Shown: piece after piece, positions 17,870 through 28,700 of the stretch | How positions within the stretch are numbered: position 1 is the first letter of the stretch | Layout: every line of letters begins with the position of its first letter | NCBI RefSeq assembly: GCF_021596505.1 | Contig: NZ_PJIZ01000020.1 | Span: 1 to 64,000, forward strand | Direction of reading: 5' to 3' | Length of the DNA: 64,000 nt | From: Nostoc sp. CMAA1605 | GTDB taxonomy: Bacteria > Cyanobacteriota > Cyanobacteriia > Cyanobacteriales > Nostocaceae | Translations under genes and position numbers: made by a program | The notes under the pieces: model-generated | Databases searched by the model: none | Told to the model about the DNA's origin: nothing | Seen by the model: the letters and a program-made list of their open reading frames with translations, nothing else

Positions 17870-20800
17870 TTACTTGAGTAGTGGAATTTCAATGATCAAC
17901 TCAGTGCCGGCTCCTGGAGTAGAGTTACAGATCAATTGACCTTTATGTTTTTCCACAACAATTTGATAACTAATAGATAATCCCAAACCTGTACCACTAC
18001 CTACAGGTTTAGTAGTAAAAAAGGGATCAAAGATTTTTTCCCGCACCTGCTCTGTCATTCCCAATCCATTATCAGCAATGGTAATTCGTACAGTATTTGA
18101 CTTGGTTAACTCTGTAAAAATACGAATTTCTGGTTGTGTTAATAGTTGGTTGTTGTTGATGTTTGAACCTTCTAAAGCATCAATCGCATTATTCAGAATA
18201 TTCATAAACACCTGATTAAGTTGACCAGCATAACAATTGACTGGTGGTAGTTTAGCGTATTGTCTATTAACAATAATTGCTGGTAAATCTCGTTTTTCTT
18301 GGAGTCGATGCTGCAAAATCATTAGTGTATTCTCAATACCGTCATGGATATCTACAGGCTTCATGTCTGATTCATCTAGACGAGAAAAGTTACGTAGACC
18401 CAAAACGATATGCCGGATTCTCGCACTTCCTACCATCATTGATTCCAGAGTTTTTGGTAGGTCTTCTGCGATAAAATCTAGGTCAATTTCTGCGGCTTTA
18501 GCTGTTACAGCAGATGAAATATTAGGCAATTCTTGCTGATATAAAAATAATAAGTCCAACAAATCCTGTACATATTCATGAGTATGGGTAATATTACCAT
18601 GAATAAAGTTTATGGGATTATTGATTTCATGGGCAATCCCTGCAATCATTTGACCCAACGAAGACATTTTTTCACTTTGAATTAATTGAGTTTGTGTACG
18701 CTGCAATTCTTGTAAGGTTTGTTGCAAGCGTTGATTTTGACTATGTAGTTCCTGGGTTCTGGCTTCTACCTTTGCTTCTAAGCTGTGGCTATATTCCTCT
18801 AAACTTTGATGAGCCTGTGCCAAATTATTGTAGAGCATGGCGTTTTCTATAGAAATTGCCGCCTGAGTAGTGAGAAGCTTCAGAACTTCCACGCGATCGC
18901 AGGTAAAGGCTTCTGTCAATAAATTGTTTTCTAAGTACAAAATACCCAGAAATTTACCTTGATTGATAATTGGAATACACAATATACTCTTAGGCTGCTG
19001 ATTTGTAATGTAGCGATCGCCTGCGATAAAAGCTACAGTTTTCACATTATCAATCACTAAAATCTCTCTGTTCCTTTTGACGTAGTTAATCAAGGTTACA
19101 GGTACATCATTACTAGATTCTAAACTAGTTGAGGGGAAAGATGTAGAAATAGAAGCTAAATTTGCACTGTGGCTAACTGTGGTAACTATTAATGCCGATG
19201 TATTCTCTTCGCTTAATATTAATGCAGATTTAGAAGCTCCAGCATTTTCCATAACTACTTGCATTAATATCGCTAGTAGTTTCTCTATCTCTATCTCGCC
19301 AGAAAGAGCTTGTGAAGCCTTGATTACAGATGCCAAATCTAGGAATTGGGAAGTGCTAGTTTTAGAAGCAATAGCAGTCTGTTGATCAATTTTTTTGGAG
19401 ATACTTTGATGAATAGATAATGTAATTTTTCCACTGGTGATTTTATCACTAATTTGAAGACTGAGTTTTTCCTGCTGAAGAACAGGGGCAAGTAATTGCG
19501 GATAGCGTTTAGCCAAATCATCAACTTTAGCTTTTGCCCCCCAGCGACTGTAGTTATAGTAAGCATCTGTTATATAGGTTTGGGATATTTTTTGTTTACC
19601 CCACTCTAGATAAAACTTAGCTGCTAGCTCATTAGCTAATGCTTCTTCTTGAATGTACTCATTTTGGTGAGCTAGAGCAATGGCACGATCATAATAATTT
19701 ATTGCTTCTAGATATTGCTTGGACACACGATACTTTTCTGCTTCTACAAGATAATACTTATGCAGATAATTCATGGGTGCATGATGCGCCCAATGCTGCA
19801 TTTTTTCTTGGTTTGCTATCACACATTGAAAAATTTGTTCTTTTTCATTTTCTGGACTAACTAAATAGATTGCTAACCGAGTTAGTGAATCATAGAAATA
19901 TAGTTGCGGAGTCATCAACATTCCTATGCCACCATATAAATACTGCTTGGCATAATTTGTATATGCCAAGGCATTATTGTATTCACCGAATAAATAACAT
20001 ACTATAGTTTTGCATAAATGCAAGTGTAAAATTGCAATTCCGTCATTAGATTTAAGATGGATTGATAAATTGTTATCTTCATCATAAGCATCGCCAACTA
20101 AGATACAAATTTGTTCCGTATTCCCTAGCAGATTTAATACTGTTTGCCGATAAATTTCGTTCCAGTAAAATACCCTTTCTTGTTTAATTTGATTAATTGA
20201 ATTACTATGTTTCTCTAATTCTGGGAGTAGACTACTTAACTCTGCACCTTTAAAAAACAGGAAATAGGAATAAGCATTAATAGCGTAACTAGCAAACTCC
20301 AAATCTCCAGTTTCTATCCCTGATAAATAAGCATCTAGAAATGAATTTATGCTTTCTTTTATATGCTCTTTCCAATGTCTAATATGGGCATTGAATGAGT
20401 GACAAATTTTCGCGGTAACTGCCTGTGTTTGGAATTTATCTGTTAATTCTGTGGCAAGTTTGCCAAATTGATAGCCATCTTCAATTTTATCGACAGAACC
20501 GCACAGGATTAAACCATACACAACATATGCAAAAGCAGATAATATATTATTACCATATTCAAGCGACAAATGAATTTGCTTCAGTGCAATTAATATAAAT
20601 AAGTTAGGATTAGATTGATAAGCAAAAACAATGATGTTTGATAAGAGTCGCATGACCGCTAGTGGTTGTGCTGCTGTCATTTCTGGCAAATCAATTAAAG
20701 TTTTAATACTACGATTAGCCAGATTTGAATTGATTTGTTGCATTTCTTGCTGAATATCAAACTCAGTGGGATTTTCAGAAAATTCCACTCCCAGCAACTT

Positions 20801-23551
20801 CAAAAATGCTAATCCTGTATTTACAGCCTCTATAGCTTTATTCTGCGCTCCATAGGCTTGAATTACAATTTCATAAACTTTGACTTTCTCTAGCAAAGTT
20901 TTAGTATTTAACAAAACTATCTGAACCAATGTTTCCATCTGGTCAAAATCACCAGCCAAATAAGCTGCTTCTGCTGCTGTCTCATATAATGCTAAAGTCA
21001 GTTCATATTTGCTTTCCCATTTGTCATCTGCAAGCAGTTCAATTCCTGTCTTTAAATATTTAACTGCTGCTGTATAAGCTGTGGAAGTTAAAGCTTTTCT
21101 TCCAGCAAGTAAATTCATATCAGCTAGTTCATCGCGCTGAGTCTGATCTGTGATTAATTCCACAGATATATTGAATTGATTCACTAGCTGAAAAATATTG
21201 GCTTCTCGTTCTTGAATTGGAATATTATTTAACAATAATGTGCCAATCTTTAAATGAATTTCCTTTCTTTCTGATTCTGGAATTAAGCTATAAGCAGCCT
21301 GTTGGACTCGGTCATGAATAAATTTATACTTAGGTATGGGTAAATTACGATTTTTTACGTTATTCTTTGCACTCTTATCTAGAAAAACCTCATTACTATC
21401 TTGGAATAATTTATAAACATCTGTTTGTGCTAAGATGATGCCCTCATGTAATGACTGCCAGATATCAGAGGCTGTATCTACTACTGATTTTTCGCGGATA
21501 ATTGCTAATGTCTTCAAATCAAATTCATTACCAATACAGGCTGCTAATTTTAAAACATCTTGCGTCATTTTTGGCAGTTTTTCTATCTGCATTGCCATGA
21601 ATTTTACGACATCGTCTGTCAGAGCTAATTCCTGTATTTGATTAATGTCATACTGCCAATATCTCAACTCAAAATTAAATTTAATTATGCCTTCTTGATG
21701 TAAAAATTTTAAAAACTGGGTGGCAAAAAAAGGATTGCCTTTAGTTTTAGCAAACACCATTTGGGTTAAAGGAACAGATATGCCTTCTTCACAATGTAGA
21801 GTATCAGCAATGAGAAGATTTAAATGACTTTGATTTAAAGGCAATAAGTCTATAGAGTTGATTTTAGTTCCTGTTTTAGAGATTTCCTGAATTGTTAAAG
21901 CAAGCGGATGAGTTGGGCTAACTTCATTGTGACGATATGCACCGATTACGAGTAGGCTACCTGCGGCTTGCTCATCGGTGTCTGTTGTATCAACTAACCA
22001 AGGTTCGCCATCAAAGATGGGTGTCCAAATATTTTCCTTAATTTCTGGATGCGATGAAGTAGAATTTTCTCGTGTTCCCTGACCTTGACTGAGCAGGAAT
22101 TGAATAAATTTTAATGAAGCTGTATCTGCCCATTGTAAGTCATCTAAGAAAATTACTAAGGGATGAGACTTAGTATTAAATACTTGAATAAATCTTTGGA
22201 ATAACAGATTAAAGCGGTTTTGAATAGCCGTCCCAGAAAGTTCTGACACCGATGGCTGTTTACCGATAATTTTCTCTAGTTCAGGAATGACATCGATAAT
22301 TACTTGAGCTTGTTCGCCTAAAGCTGATAGAATTTTAGTCCGTAATTCCTGGATTTGAGCATCATTTTCTAATAATATTTGTCCGATTAAATCACGGAAA
22401 GCTTGTACTAATCCTGATAGGGGAATATCCCGTTGAAATTGATCAAACTTGCCTTTAATAAAGTAACTTTGTTGCCGGACAATAGGTTTGTGAATTTCAT
22501 TAACAACTGCTGTTTTGCCGATACCAGAAAATCCTGCGACTAAAATCATCTCTGTCGCTCCCTTGGTGACACGTTCAAAAGCTGCAAGTAAGGTAGCAAC
22601 TTCTTGTTGACGACCATAAAGTTTTTCTGGTATGAGGAATCGGTCAGAAATATCTTTCTGTGCTAATTCAAAGGGTTCTATTTTGCTATTTTGTTGCCAT
22701 TGGTGATGACAAATTTCTAGGTCATATTTAAGTCCATAGGCACTTTGATACCGGTCTTCGGCGTTTTTCGCCATCAATTTGGCGACAATATCACAAATTA
22801 CTTGGGGAATTTCCTCTCCATTACTCAAAAGCGGTGGTTCTTTAGCAATGTGAGAGTACACCAACTCCATTGGATCTTGGTTGGTAAATGGTAAGTGTCC
22901 ACTGAGTAGTTCAAAAAATGTCACCCCCAAAGAATAGAAATCACTGCGGTAATCAATACCTCGGTTCATTCTTCCTGTTTGTTCAGGGGAGATGTAAGCT
23001 AATGTTCCTTCTAAGACATTGGGATTGGTAATATTCTGAATTTCTCTGGGTAATAGAGTGGCGATACTAAAATCAATTAGTTTAATTTCTTGGGTGTTGG
23101 GGTTGATGAGGATGTTGGCGGGTTTGATGTCTTTGTGGATAATGCGATCGCGATGTAATTCTGCCAAAATAGACACTATGGCTATTGCTATCGGTAAAAA
23201 CTCCGTAAGAGTCAATCGACCTGCTTGTGTAACTTTATACTGCTTTACCCAGTCATTCAATGAGGTACTGTGAAAGTCCTCCATAACTAAAGCATAGCCG
23301 TTGCGATAGTTTTCTAAACACAGAGGTTTAACTATCCCTGCAATATCTAAATTTTTGGTAATGGTGTACTGATTACGGAATTGAGCAATTTCATTAAATG
23401 TAGGGTACTCATTCCGCATCAATTTAATGATCACAGGTTTTCGGTCTTTTTCTCTAATAGCTCGATAAACTAGGGTTTTGCTGCCAATATAAACTTGCTC
23501 TATGATCTGATATCCAGACAGAGGAAAAAAAGTATTTGATAAGGCTAGCAT
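17870..23551 (-). CDS. Multi-domain Ser/Thr kinase, STAND ATPase, GAF and histidine kinase
   Basis: One 1893-residue protein. Residues 14-275: Ser/Thr kinase domain with [14 protein letters not shown] (catalytic loop) and [10 protein letters not shown] (DFS in place of DFG). Around 312-600: STAND-type AAA ATPase with GFSGIGKT (Walker A, about 340) and [12 protein letters not shown] (Walker B). 800-1370: alpha-helical TPR-like repeats. About 1400-1560: GAF domain. About 1575-1620: coiled coil. Near 1640: H-box [13 protein letters not shown]. Then an HATPase domain with [15 protein letters not shown] and GTGLGLSI. Such multi-sensor multi-kinases are common in filamentous cyanobacteria. No response regulator or receiver domain is adjacent. 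Its gene converges on the terpene pair, so a functional link is only suggested. Confidence 0.9.
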   Translation of the reverse strand: MLALSNTFFPLSGYQIIEQVYIGSKTLVYRAIREKDRKPVIIKLMRNEYPTFNEIAQFRNQYTITKNLDIAGIVKPLCLENYRNGYALVMEDFHSTSLNDWVKQYKVTQAGRLTLTEFLPIAIAIVSILAELHRDRIIHKDIKPANILINPNTQEIKLIDFSIATLLPREIQNITNPNVLEGTLAYISPEQTGRMNRGIDYRSDFYSLGVTFFELLSGHLPFTNQDPMELVYSHIAKEPPLLSNGEEIPQVICDIVAKLMAKNAEDRYQSAYGLKYDLEICHHQWQQNSKIEPFELAQKDISDRFLIPEKLYGRQQEVATLLAAFERVTKGATEMILVAGFSGIGKTAVVNEIHKPIVRQQSYFIKGKFDQFQRDIPLSGLVQAFRDLIGQILLENDAQIQELRTKILSALGEQAQVIIDVIPELEKIIGKQPSVSELSGTAIQNRFNLLFQRFIQVFNTKSHPLVIFLDDLQWADTASLKFIQFLLSQGQGTRENSTSSHPEIKENIWTPIFDGEPWLVDTTDTDEQAAGSLLVIGAYRHNEVSPTHPLALTIQEISKTGTKINSIDLLPLNQSHLNLLIADTLHCEEGISVPLTQMVFAKTKGNPFFATQFLKFLHQEGIIKFNFELRYWQYDINQIQELALTDDVVKFMAMQIEKLPKMTQDVLKLAACIGNEFDLKTLAIIREKSVVDTASDIWQSLHEGIILAQTDVYKLFQDSNEVFLDKSAKNNVKNRNLPIPKYKFIHDRVQQAAYSLIPESERKEIHLKIGTLLLNNIPIQEREANIFQLVNQFNISVELITDQTQRDELADMNLLAGRKALTSTAYTAAVKYLKTGIELLADDKWESKYELTLALYETAAEAAYLAGDFDQMETLVQIVLLNTKTLLEKVKVYEIVIQAYGAQNKAIEAVNTGLAFLKLLGVEFSENPTEFDIQQEMQQINSNLANRSIKTLIDLPEMTAAQPLAVMRLLSNIIVFAYQSNPNLFILIALKQIHLSLEYGNNILSAFAYVVYGLILCGSVDKIEDGYQFGKLATELTDKFQTQAVTAKICHSFNAHIRHWKEHIKESINSFLDAYLSGIETGDLEFASYAINAYSYFLFFKGAELSSLLPELEKHSNSINQIKQERVFYWNEIYRQTVLNLLGNTEQICILVGDAYDEDNNLSIHLKSNDGIAILHLHLCKTIVCYLFGEYNNALAYTNYAKQYLYGGIGMLMTPQLYFYDSLTRLAIYLVSPENEKEQIFQCVIANQEKMQHWAHHAPMNYLHKYYLVEAEKYRVSKQYLEAINYYDRAIALAHQNEYIQEEALANELAAKFYLEWGKQKISQTYITDAYYNYSRWGAKAKVDDLAKRYPQLLAPVLQQEKLSLQISDKITSGKITLSIHQSISKKIDQQTAIASKTSTSQFLDLASVIKASQALSGEIEIEKLLAILMQVVMENAGASKSALILSEENTSALIVTTVSHSANLASISTSFPSTSLESSNDVPVTLINYVKRNREILVIDNVKTVAFIAGDRYITNQQPKSILCIPIINQGKFLGILYLENNLLTEAFTCDRVEVLKLLTTQAAISIENAMLYNNLAQAHQSLEEYSHSLEAKVEARTQELHSQNQRLQQTLQELQRTQTQLIQSEKMSSLGQMIAGIAHEINNPINFIHGNITHTHEYVQDLLDLLFLYQQELPNISSAVTAKAAEIDLDFIAEDLPKTLESMMVGSARIRHIVLGLRNFSRLDESDMKPVDIHDGIENTLMILQHRLQEKRDLPAIIVNRQYAKLPPVNCYAGQLNQVFMNILNNAIDALEGSNINNNQLLTQPEIRIFTELTKSNTVRITIADNGLGMTEQVREKIFDPFFTTKPVGSGTGLGLSISYQIVVEKHKGQLICNSTPGAGTELIIEIPLLK

Positions 23552-24058
23552 TGCAGGGATTTTTATATTTTTATTGAGCGATTTATATTTTATTATTCCC
23601 TAAAATTTATTATTATCCAAATATTCTTTAACAAAAAATATATTTAAAAAACAAAAAACTTTGAATAATTTTTACTTCAGTATTACCACTTAATTAATGC
23701 TTATTTCCCCATAAAAATCAATTCTAAATTCCACTGAATTGATATTTTAATGTTTAGATATTTATAAGTAATAGCACTGAAATACAAAATTCATCTCAAT
23801 TATTTATGAAGCTGCATATAATTTGATCCCCACTAGAGCATCGATTCAGTAATCAAAAACCTAACCCCCCAGCCCCCTTCCCTGCGAGGGAAGGGGGAGC
23901 CAAACTCCCCTCTCCTCGTAGGAGAGGGGTAGGGGGAGAGGTTCTTTCAAGATTACTGAATGGGTGTTCTAGCCACTCTTAAAAAAAGGGGAACAACAAA
24001 CAAAATTAAAGTCCCCTTAAAAAGAGGACTTTAGGGTGATATAAATGTGTGGAAACTG
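23552..24058. other. Intergenic region with a miniature repeat
   Basis: The AT-rich part (23552-23840) probably holds the multi-kinase promoter; no coding frame is supported. 23844-23961 is a miniature inverted-repeat element, listed separately. 24000-24050 has a CCCCTTAAAAAGAGGAC-type stretch with no assigned role. Confidence 0.6.
23844..23961. repeat. Miniature inverted-repeat element sharing the CCCCCTTCCCT core
   Basis: Terminal inverted repeats ATTCAGTAATC (23844-23854) and GATTACTGAAT (23951-23961). Inside are two hairpins: CCCCCTTCCCTGCGAGGGAAGGGGG type and CTCCCCTCTCCTCGTAGGAGAGGGG type. The first core is shared with the element at 11471-11601, although the ends differ. I see no clear target duplication. 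Confidence 0.7.
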
Positions 24059-24946
24059 TTAAATCTCGGCCACTGCGCGTTCAATTAAACGGCGTGCTAG
24101 GGTTTGAGTACCTGTGTGTTCGTAGTAATTGGTAGATACATCTAAAAAGGCTGCTAGATAATCTAATTTGTCATCAGAAAATTGAATAAAACTTTGCAAA
24201 TTGCCCACAACTTTTTGGGGACTTAAATTATTTGCAGAGACAATGCCACCCATCCAACCTTTAACTGAATCTAAACTGTTACCAATAAAATCGAGTTTAC
24301 TGCCCACATTATTACCAGGAATTAAATCTTTCATTCCTTGGAAAGTAGAACTTTTATCTAACTCATTGGGGTTGGTTTGACTTAATCCAGATAACGCTTT
24401 ATTGATAAAATCTGGCCCCAAGGGTATCAAACCATCAACGCAGACTAAAGCCACCATACGAATTAGGGATTCGCCACTGTATTCTCCTAAAGAAGCGACA
24501 AAATCACCGATGCTATCCCCAGGAATGCCATTAATTTGACAAAAAGCGACTAATTCCGCTACTACCTTCAAAGATAAATCGATGACTTGAGCCTTATCTG
24601 CTTTGGGAGTAATTGAGTTGAGAAAACCTAAAAGTGGAATGCTTTCACCAACTTTATTAGCTAAGGCTGCTGCACCTAAAGCCTTATCTGTACCGTCAAC
24701 AGTTTGATAAAGCCACATTGCTGTTTGATATCCTTGGGAGCGATCATTGTAAAGATAGATTGCTCGTTCGCCAATTTGCTGAATTAAACTATCGTCAGTT
24801 TCACCAGTAACAGTCTTAATAGTATTGACAAAGCCGACTGTATTTTGCCACTCACCAGGAGCGACAAAATCTAAAGCATTTAACATGGAAATTGTCAAGC
24901 CACTGGTTGGTAATTGATCAACCAACTCAAAAATTGGTTTGCTCAC
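24059..24946 (-). CDS. Conserved cyanobacterial-type protein, unknown function
   Basis: The protein has 295 residues and starts MSKPIFELVDQLPTSGLTISMLNALDFVAPGEW. It looks mostly alpha-helical, with no signal peptide, no clear membrane helix and no motif that I recognise. Segments such as AALANKVGESIPLLGFLNSI and GDFVASLGEYSGESLIRMVALV are moderately hydrophobic. A GGAGATT site precedes the start. A lipoprotein gene lies upstream on the same strand (stop 25023), 76 bases away, so they may be co-expressed. Confidence 0.7.
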   Translation of the reverse strand: MSKPIFELVDQLPTSGLTISMLNALDFVAPGEWQNTVGFVNTIKTVTGETDDSLIQQIGERAIYLYNDRSQGYQTAMWLYQTVDGTDKALGAAALANKVGESIPLLGFLNSITPKADKAQVIDLSLKVVAELVAFCQINGIPGDSIGDFVASLGEYSGESLIRMVALVCVDGLIPLGPDFINKALSGLSQTNPNELDKSSTFQGMKDLIPGNNVGSKLDFIGNSLDSVKGWMGGIVSANNLSPQKVVGNLQSFIQFSDDKLDYLAAFLDVSTNYYEHTGTQTLARRLIERAVAEI

Positions 24947-25022
24947 AAAAATCTCCTAATTTAGATTTGATTATTCTTGATGACAAAGTATTTTCCACTC
25001 TGTTCTTGAGTGTGAATACAGA

Positions 25023-25532
25023 CTATTTGAGTTTGGCTAGTCCATCTAGATTAAATTTGGCGATCCAATCAGCGCGATCGCTAGCTTTAAATGATGGAGA
25101 ACGCGATAATACTTTTACCTGATATTTACCCACTAACACCGCAGTTTGAGTATTACCTACTTCCACAGCCGGATAACCAGCGATGTTTTTCGTACTATTA
25201 GAAAACTTCGCGGCTGCGCCTGGTGTACTGCTAGTATCCGAAATCGATAACACTGCTACGTCTTTACCAGCTTTTTTTAATTTAGCTTCAGCAAAACCCT
25301 TTTTCTCTTGAGTGTAGACTCGTTGATAATCAGCTTCCTCACTGGGGAAAAATTTATTGAACTCACTCCCTTGAGTCGCATTTTTCGCAACCGCCTGACC
25401 ATTCTTTTGACGACTGCTTTCTTGTTGTACTTGATCAAAACGGCCTGGTGCTTTGGCTGTACAAGCTGTAGTCAGTAATAACACTGACAGCAACACAGCA
25501 GCTAAGACCCTACGCGTACGAGGAAAAATCAT
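25023..25532 (-). CDS. Predicted lipoprotein, unknown function
   Basis: The 169-residue protein begins MIFPRTRRVLAAVLLSVLLL with lipobox LTTAC (Cys about 24), then a charged Gln/Lys-rich linker (FDQVQQESSRQKNGQAV). The mature domain, about 145 residues, has DYQRVYTQEKKGFAEAKLKKAGKDVAVLSISD and ends KFNLDGLAKLK. It should be tethered to a membrane on the outer side. No enzyme motif is visible. GGAG-type site AGGAGAAGC precedes the ATG. Confidence 0.75.
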   Translation of the reverse strand: MIFPRTRRVLAAVLLSVLLLTTACTAKAPGRFDQVQQESSRQKNGQAVAKNATQGSEFNKFFPSEEADYQRVYTQEKKGFAEAKLKKAGKDVAVLSISDTSSTPGAAAKFSNSTKNIAGYPAVEVGNTQTAVLVGKYQVKVLSRSPSFKASDRADWIAKFNLDGLAKLK

Positions 25533-25616
25533 CTCTAGCTTCTCCTAATAGTTGAGCTTTGAGGCAATTATCTGTGCTGCTGCCAGTTTCTACCCAGAAA
25601 CTTTACCTTTTGATAA

Positions 25617-25790
25617 GTATTTGGGTTAGGGGTGTAGGGGTGTGGGGGTGTGGGGGTTTAGGGGTTTAAGAATTTCAATACCCGCCCAAAACGGTTGCAC
25701 TAAAAAGCAAGGTTTCTAATCCTTGGGTTAGGTTGGGTGCTAGTTTTCCCCCTACACCCCTACACCCTTACACCCTTATACCCTCATATC
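25617..25790. repeat. Complementary GGGGTGTA and CCCCTACA tandem arrays
   Basis: 25626-25675 is G-rich with repeating GGGGTGT/GGGGTTTA units; 25748-25795 is C-rich with CCCCTACA/CCCTTACA units. The two blocks are near reverse complements about 75 bases apart, so the transcript could fold into a long stem. The second block overlaps the last codons of the Hsp70-like gene. Confidence 0.7.
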
Positions 25791-28700
25791 CCTCTCACCA
25801 CCGAGAAGTTAAGAGTATAAGGCTCATCCCAGGACTGCTGAGTGCTGGCTTTGACAGCATCTAGATAGCGATGGAAAGTTTGCAATTGGGTGAAGTCGGG
25901 ACGATAGCCGAGATTTCCTTGTTTGGTAAATAGAGGTGTAGTAGCGATCGCCTGATAATCAGAATTAGTTTGCGATTGTTGTGTTAACCAAGTTGATTCA
26001 GGATTTATAGGAATTAATCCTGGTGGAATTTCCCCTTCTAAAAATGCCAAAAGTCTCTGCTGACAAGTGCTGGTATTAATACCGCGCCCTTCAAATAGTT
26101 GCAAAACTTCCCCAAACATCAAAGTCCGGTTGGGCAGCAGTCGCAGCAATTCTGTAAATAAGAAGTAATCTGTATACTGATGGCGAGATTCTTCTAAAAC
26201 TTGGGGATGTAGTGCTAACAAAGCTAAACCATAGGCTACACGGCTACAGTTGGGAATGCCATTTTCACCCAGGTATGCGTCCTGAATTATCCTGGCGTTG
26301 GGAAGTTTCTGACGTAACCAACGATTCACCACGGCTAAATTTGCCACTCCCCCAGTCAAAATTGCTTGATTAATCGCTTCCGTGGGAATACCACGGGCTA
26401 CTAATAGCTTATTCAATTCCCGATTCAACCGCCGCACAAAGGGAACAAAGACCTGAGTTTCTAAATCTCGACGCTGTAAAGTCCACTTTTGATCAGCTAA
26501 TTCAAAACTAAAGGTTTCTTGACGTTGCAAAATCAGCTTTAAAGCTAAGGCTGCATCTAAGACCGCTTGTCCGAGTAGGGAACTTTCTAAGTGTTGTTGC
26601 AACAAAATTCTGGCTTGAATGTCAGGTTCTCCTACACGGGGTAATTCTAAATCATCTAAATTCAAACTTTGCCACTCTACGCCATCTAAATTAGGAAAGG
26701 CTGATTGCCATTGTGAAGCAGAATGATGAGTTTGCTGGCGATCCTCTGGGTTTTGCCAGCGAGATTGACGGTATTTGGGCGGTAATAACAATTGACAGAT
26801 AATATCTTGTTCTATGCCTTTGCCTGCATAGGCAAAACCATGAACCATAAAATCATTGTGGGTGAGTGGCTGTATATTCTCTGGGACATCCACTAGTCCC
26901 ATTTCCGTAGCGGTTGCACCGATATTAATCACCAAAGTATTGCCCATCATCGCCCCATCGTGACTTTGTACTGGGGTCAACCCTTTGTAGGTGCTGAATT
27001 GTACCTTTTCACCGTTAGCCCCATTCAGGACACTGAGTAGACTAGCGATCGCTTCTTCTATAAAAAATACTTGCTGTGGGTGCTGCACTAATCTACTTGT
27101 CAGTAAAGCTTCCCGCACATTAAAGCGATATTGTTCAGACCAGGTAGAAGGACAGTTACAAATTACACCAGCAATTTGACTGACAATCTCATGAAAGGTA
27201 CTATCATCCAAACCCACGGCTGTCGCAATTAATCCTTGGGTGGTACTGTCGCGATCGGCTTTGAGAGTCAACAGTAACTTCGAGAGCGATCGCACCACCC
27301 AAATTAACGGCCCTGCCGAAAATTCATTGAATTGCAGCACAGGTTGCCATTTTTGCTGGTCATTTTTGTAGGGAATTGCCACCTGTAAGTAAGGTTTTAA
27401 CTGTGCTGAGTACAGATGATTTTTCAGATGCGATCCTTGATTTTCTCCATGACTCTGTATTGGCGGTGCAGAAGCATTCGGCAAATACACCTCTGCGGGT
27501 AAACGGAAGGATTGCTGGAAAGTATTAGTTCCTGGTTGCTGTTCTGCTGACCAACAAATCGGATAAACAACGCCTGTAGAACGATTTAATAAAGTTGCAG
27601 AAATCCCCGTTGTCCCTAAATCAATACCTAAATACCAAACTGAGTCTAAAGTTTCAGGTGCAGTTTCTCTATTGTCAACGGGAGTATCAGGCGTGATTAC
27701 AGAACTCTCGTAATTTGTAGTTGTGGCTTCCTTTTTTTTTTCAGCAGGGCTAAAGTCAGAGGTGGATGCTGTTTGGGGTGAAGCGATCGGCCGTGATGGG
27801 GCAACATCGAGACTTGGTGTATTGTCTTTTGCTTCTTGCTCTAATTGTTGCCGATCCTTTGCCCAAAACTCGGCACTTTCCAAACCAATGACTGGAGACT
27901 GGGGACTGGATGCTTCTAGTTTGGCTAAATCTTGATGTAATTTCAGCCATTGCTCTTCATTCAGGGAAATTTCTGGGAGATTGGCTAAAGAGTTGACTTC
28001 CGGCGAGAGTAAATTTTCCTGGGGTGAAGCGGCAATAAATTGTTCAGGTAATGATTCTGGTTGTTTTGGCGTTAATGGTAATGGTTCTGACTCAACTTTT
28101 TCCTCAACCACCGCTAAATTATCCGTTATCTCAGGTTTAACTGCTAACGGTTCTGTAATTGGTGGTGATGGTGGCGGCGTAGTATTGGGGGTAGTGACTT
28201 CTAATGGCGGAACTGCTAAAGCTTCTGTAATATTTACATCCCCAAATAAATCAGTTAAAGATGTAATTGTATCTTCAGTAGCCGGTTGTAGTTCGGGCAA
28301 ACCTAAATCATCATCAACACTCTGGGTTGGTGCAGTATCTGCAAACAGAGTTTCCAAACCCACCATTGGTTGTAAGTCGTCTACTTCATCCTCTAACTGG
28401 AGTGGCGATTCCTCCCAAGGTAGAGAGTCTATAGTCTCTAGTGACGCATCTGTGATTTCTGGGGAGTCAGGCTGATCCAAAAAATCTGTATCTGATTGAT
28501 CAAACCAAGCATCCGGCATCATGGCGGCTGTATCAACTTCTGCCAGTACATTTTGCGGTGCTATAGATATACTACTAGCCGTATCTTCTTCTGATAAATC
28601 CGCTATGACTGACTCAGAAGTCAATTCCAGAATGGCGGTGAAATTGTCCATGCCAAACAAGCTGGCGTAAATTAGATCAACCTCATCATCTGTTGATTGC

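Noticed and set aside
27981..28475. 164-codon plus-strand frame
   Set aside because: Antisense to the low-complexity acidic part of the Hsp70-like gene; Ser/Gly-rich shadow frame.
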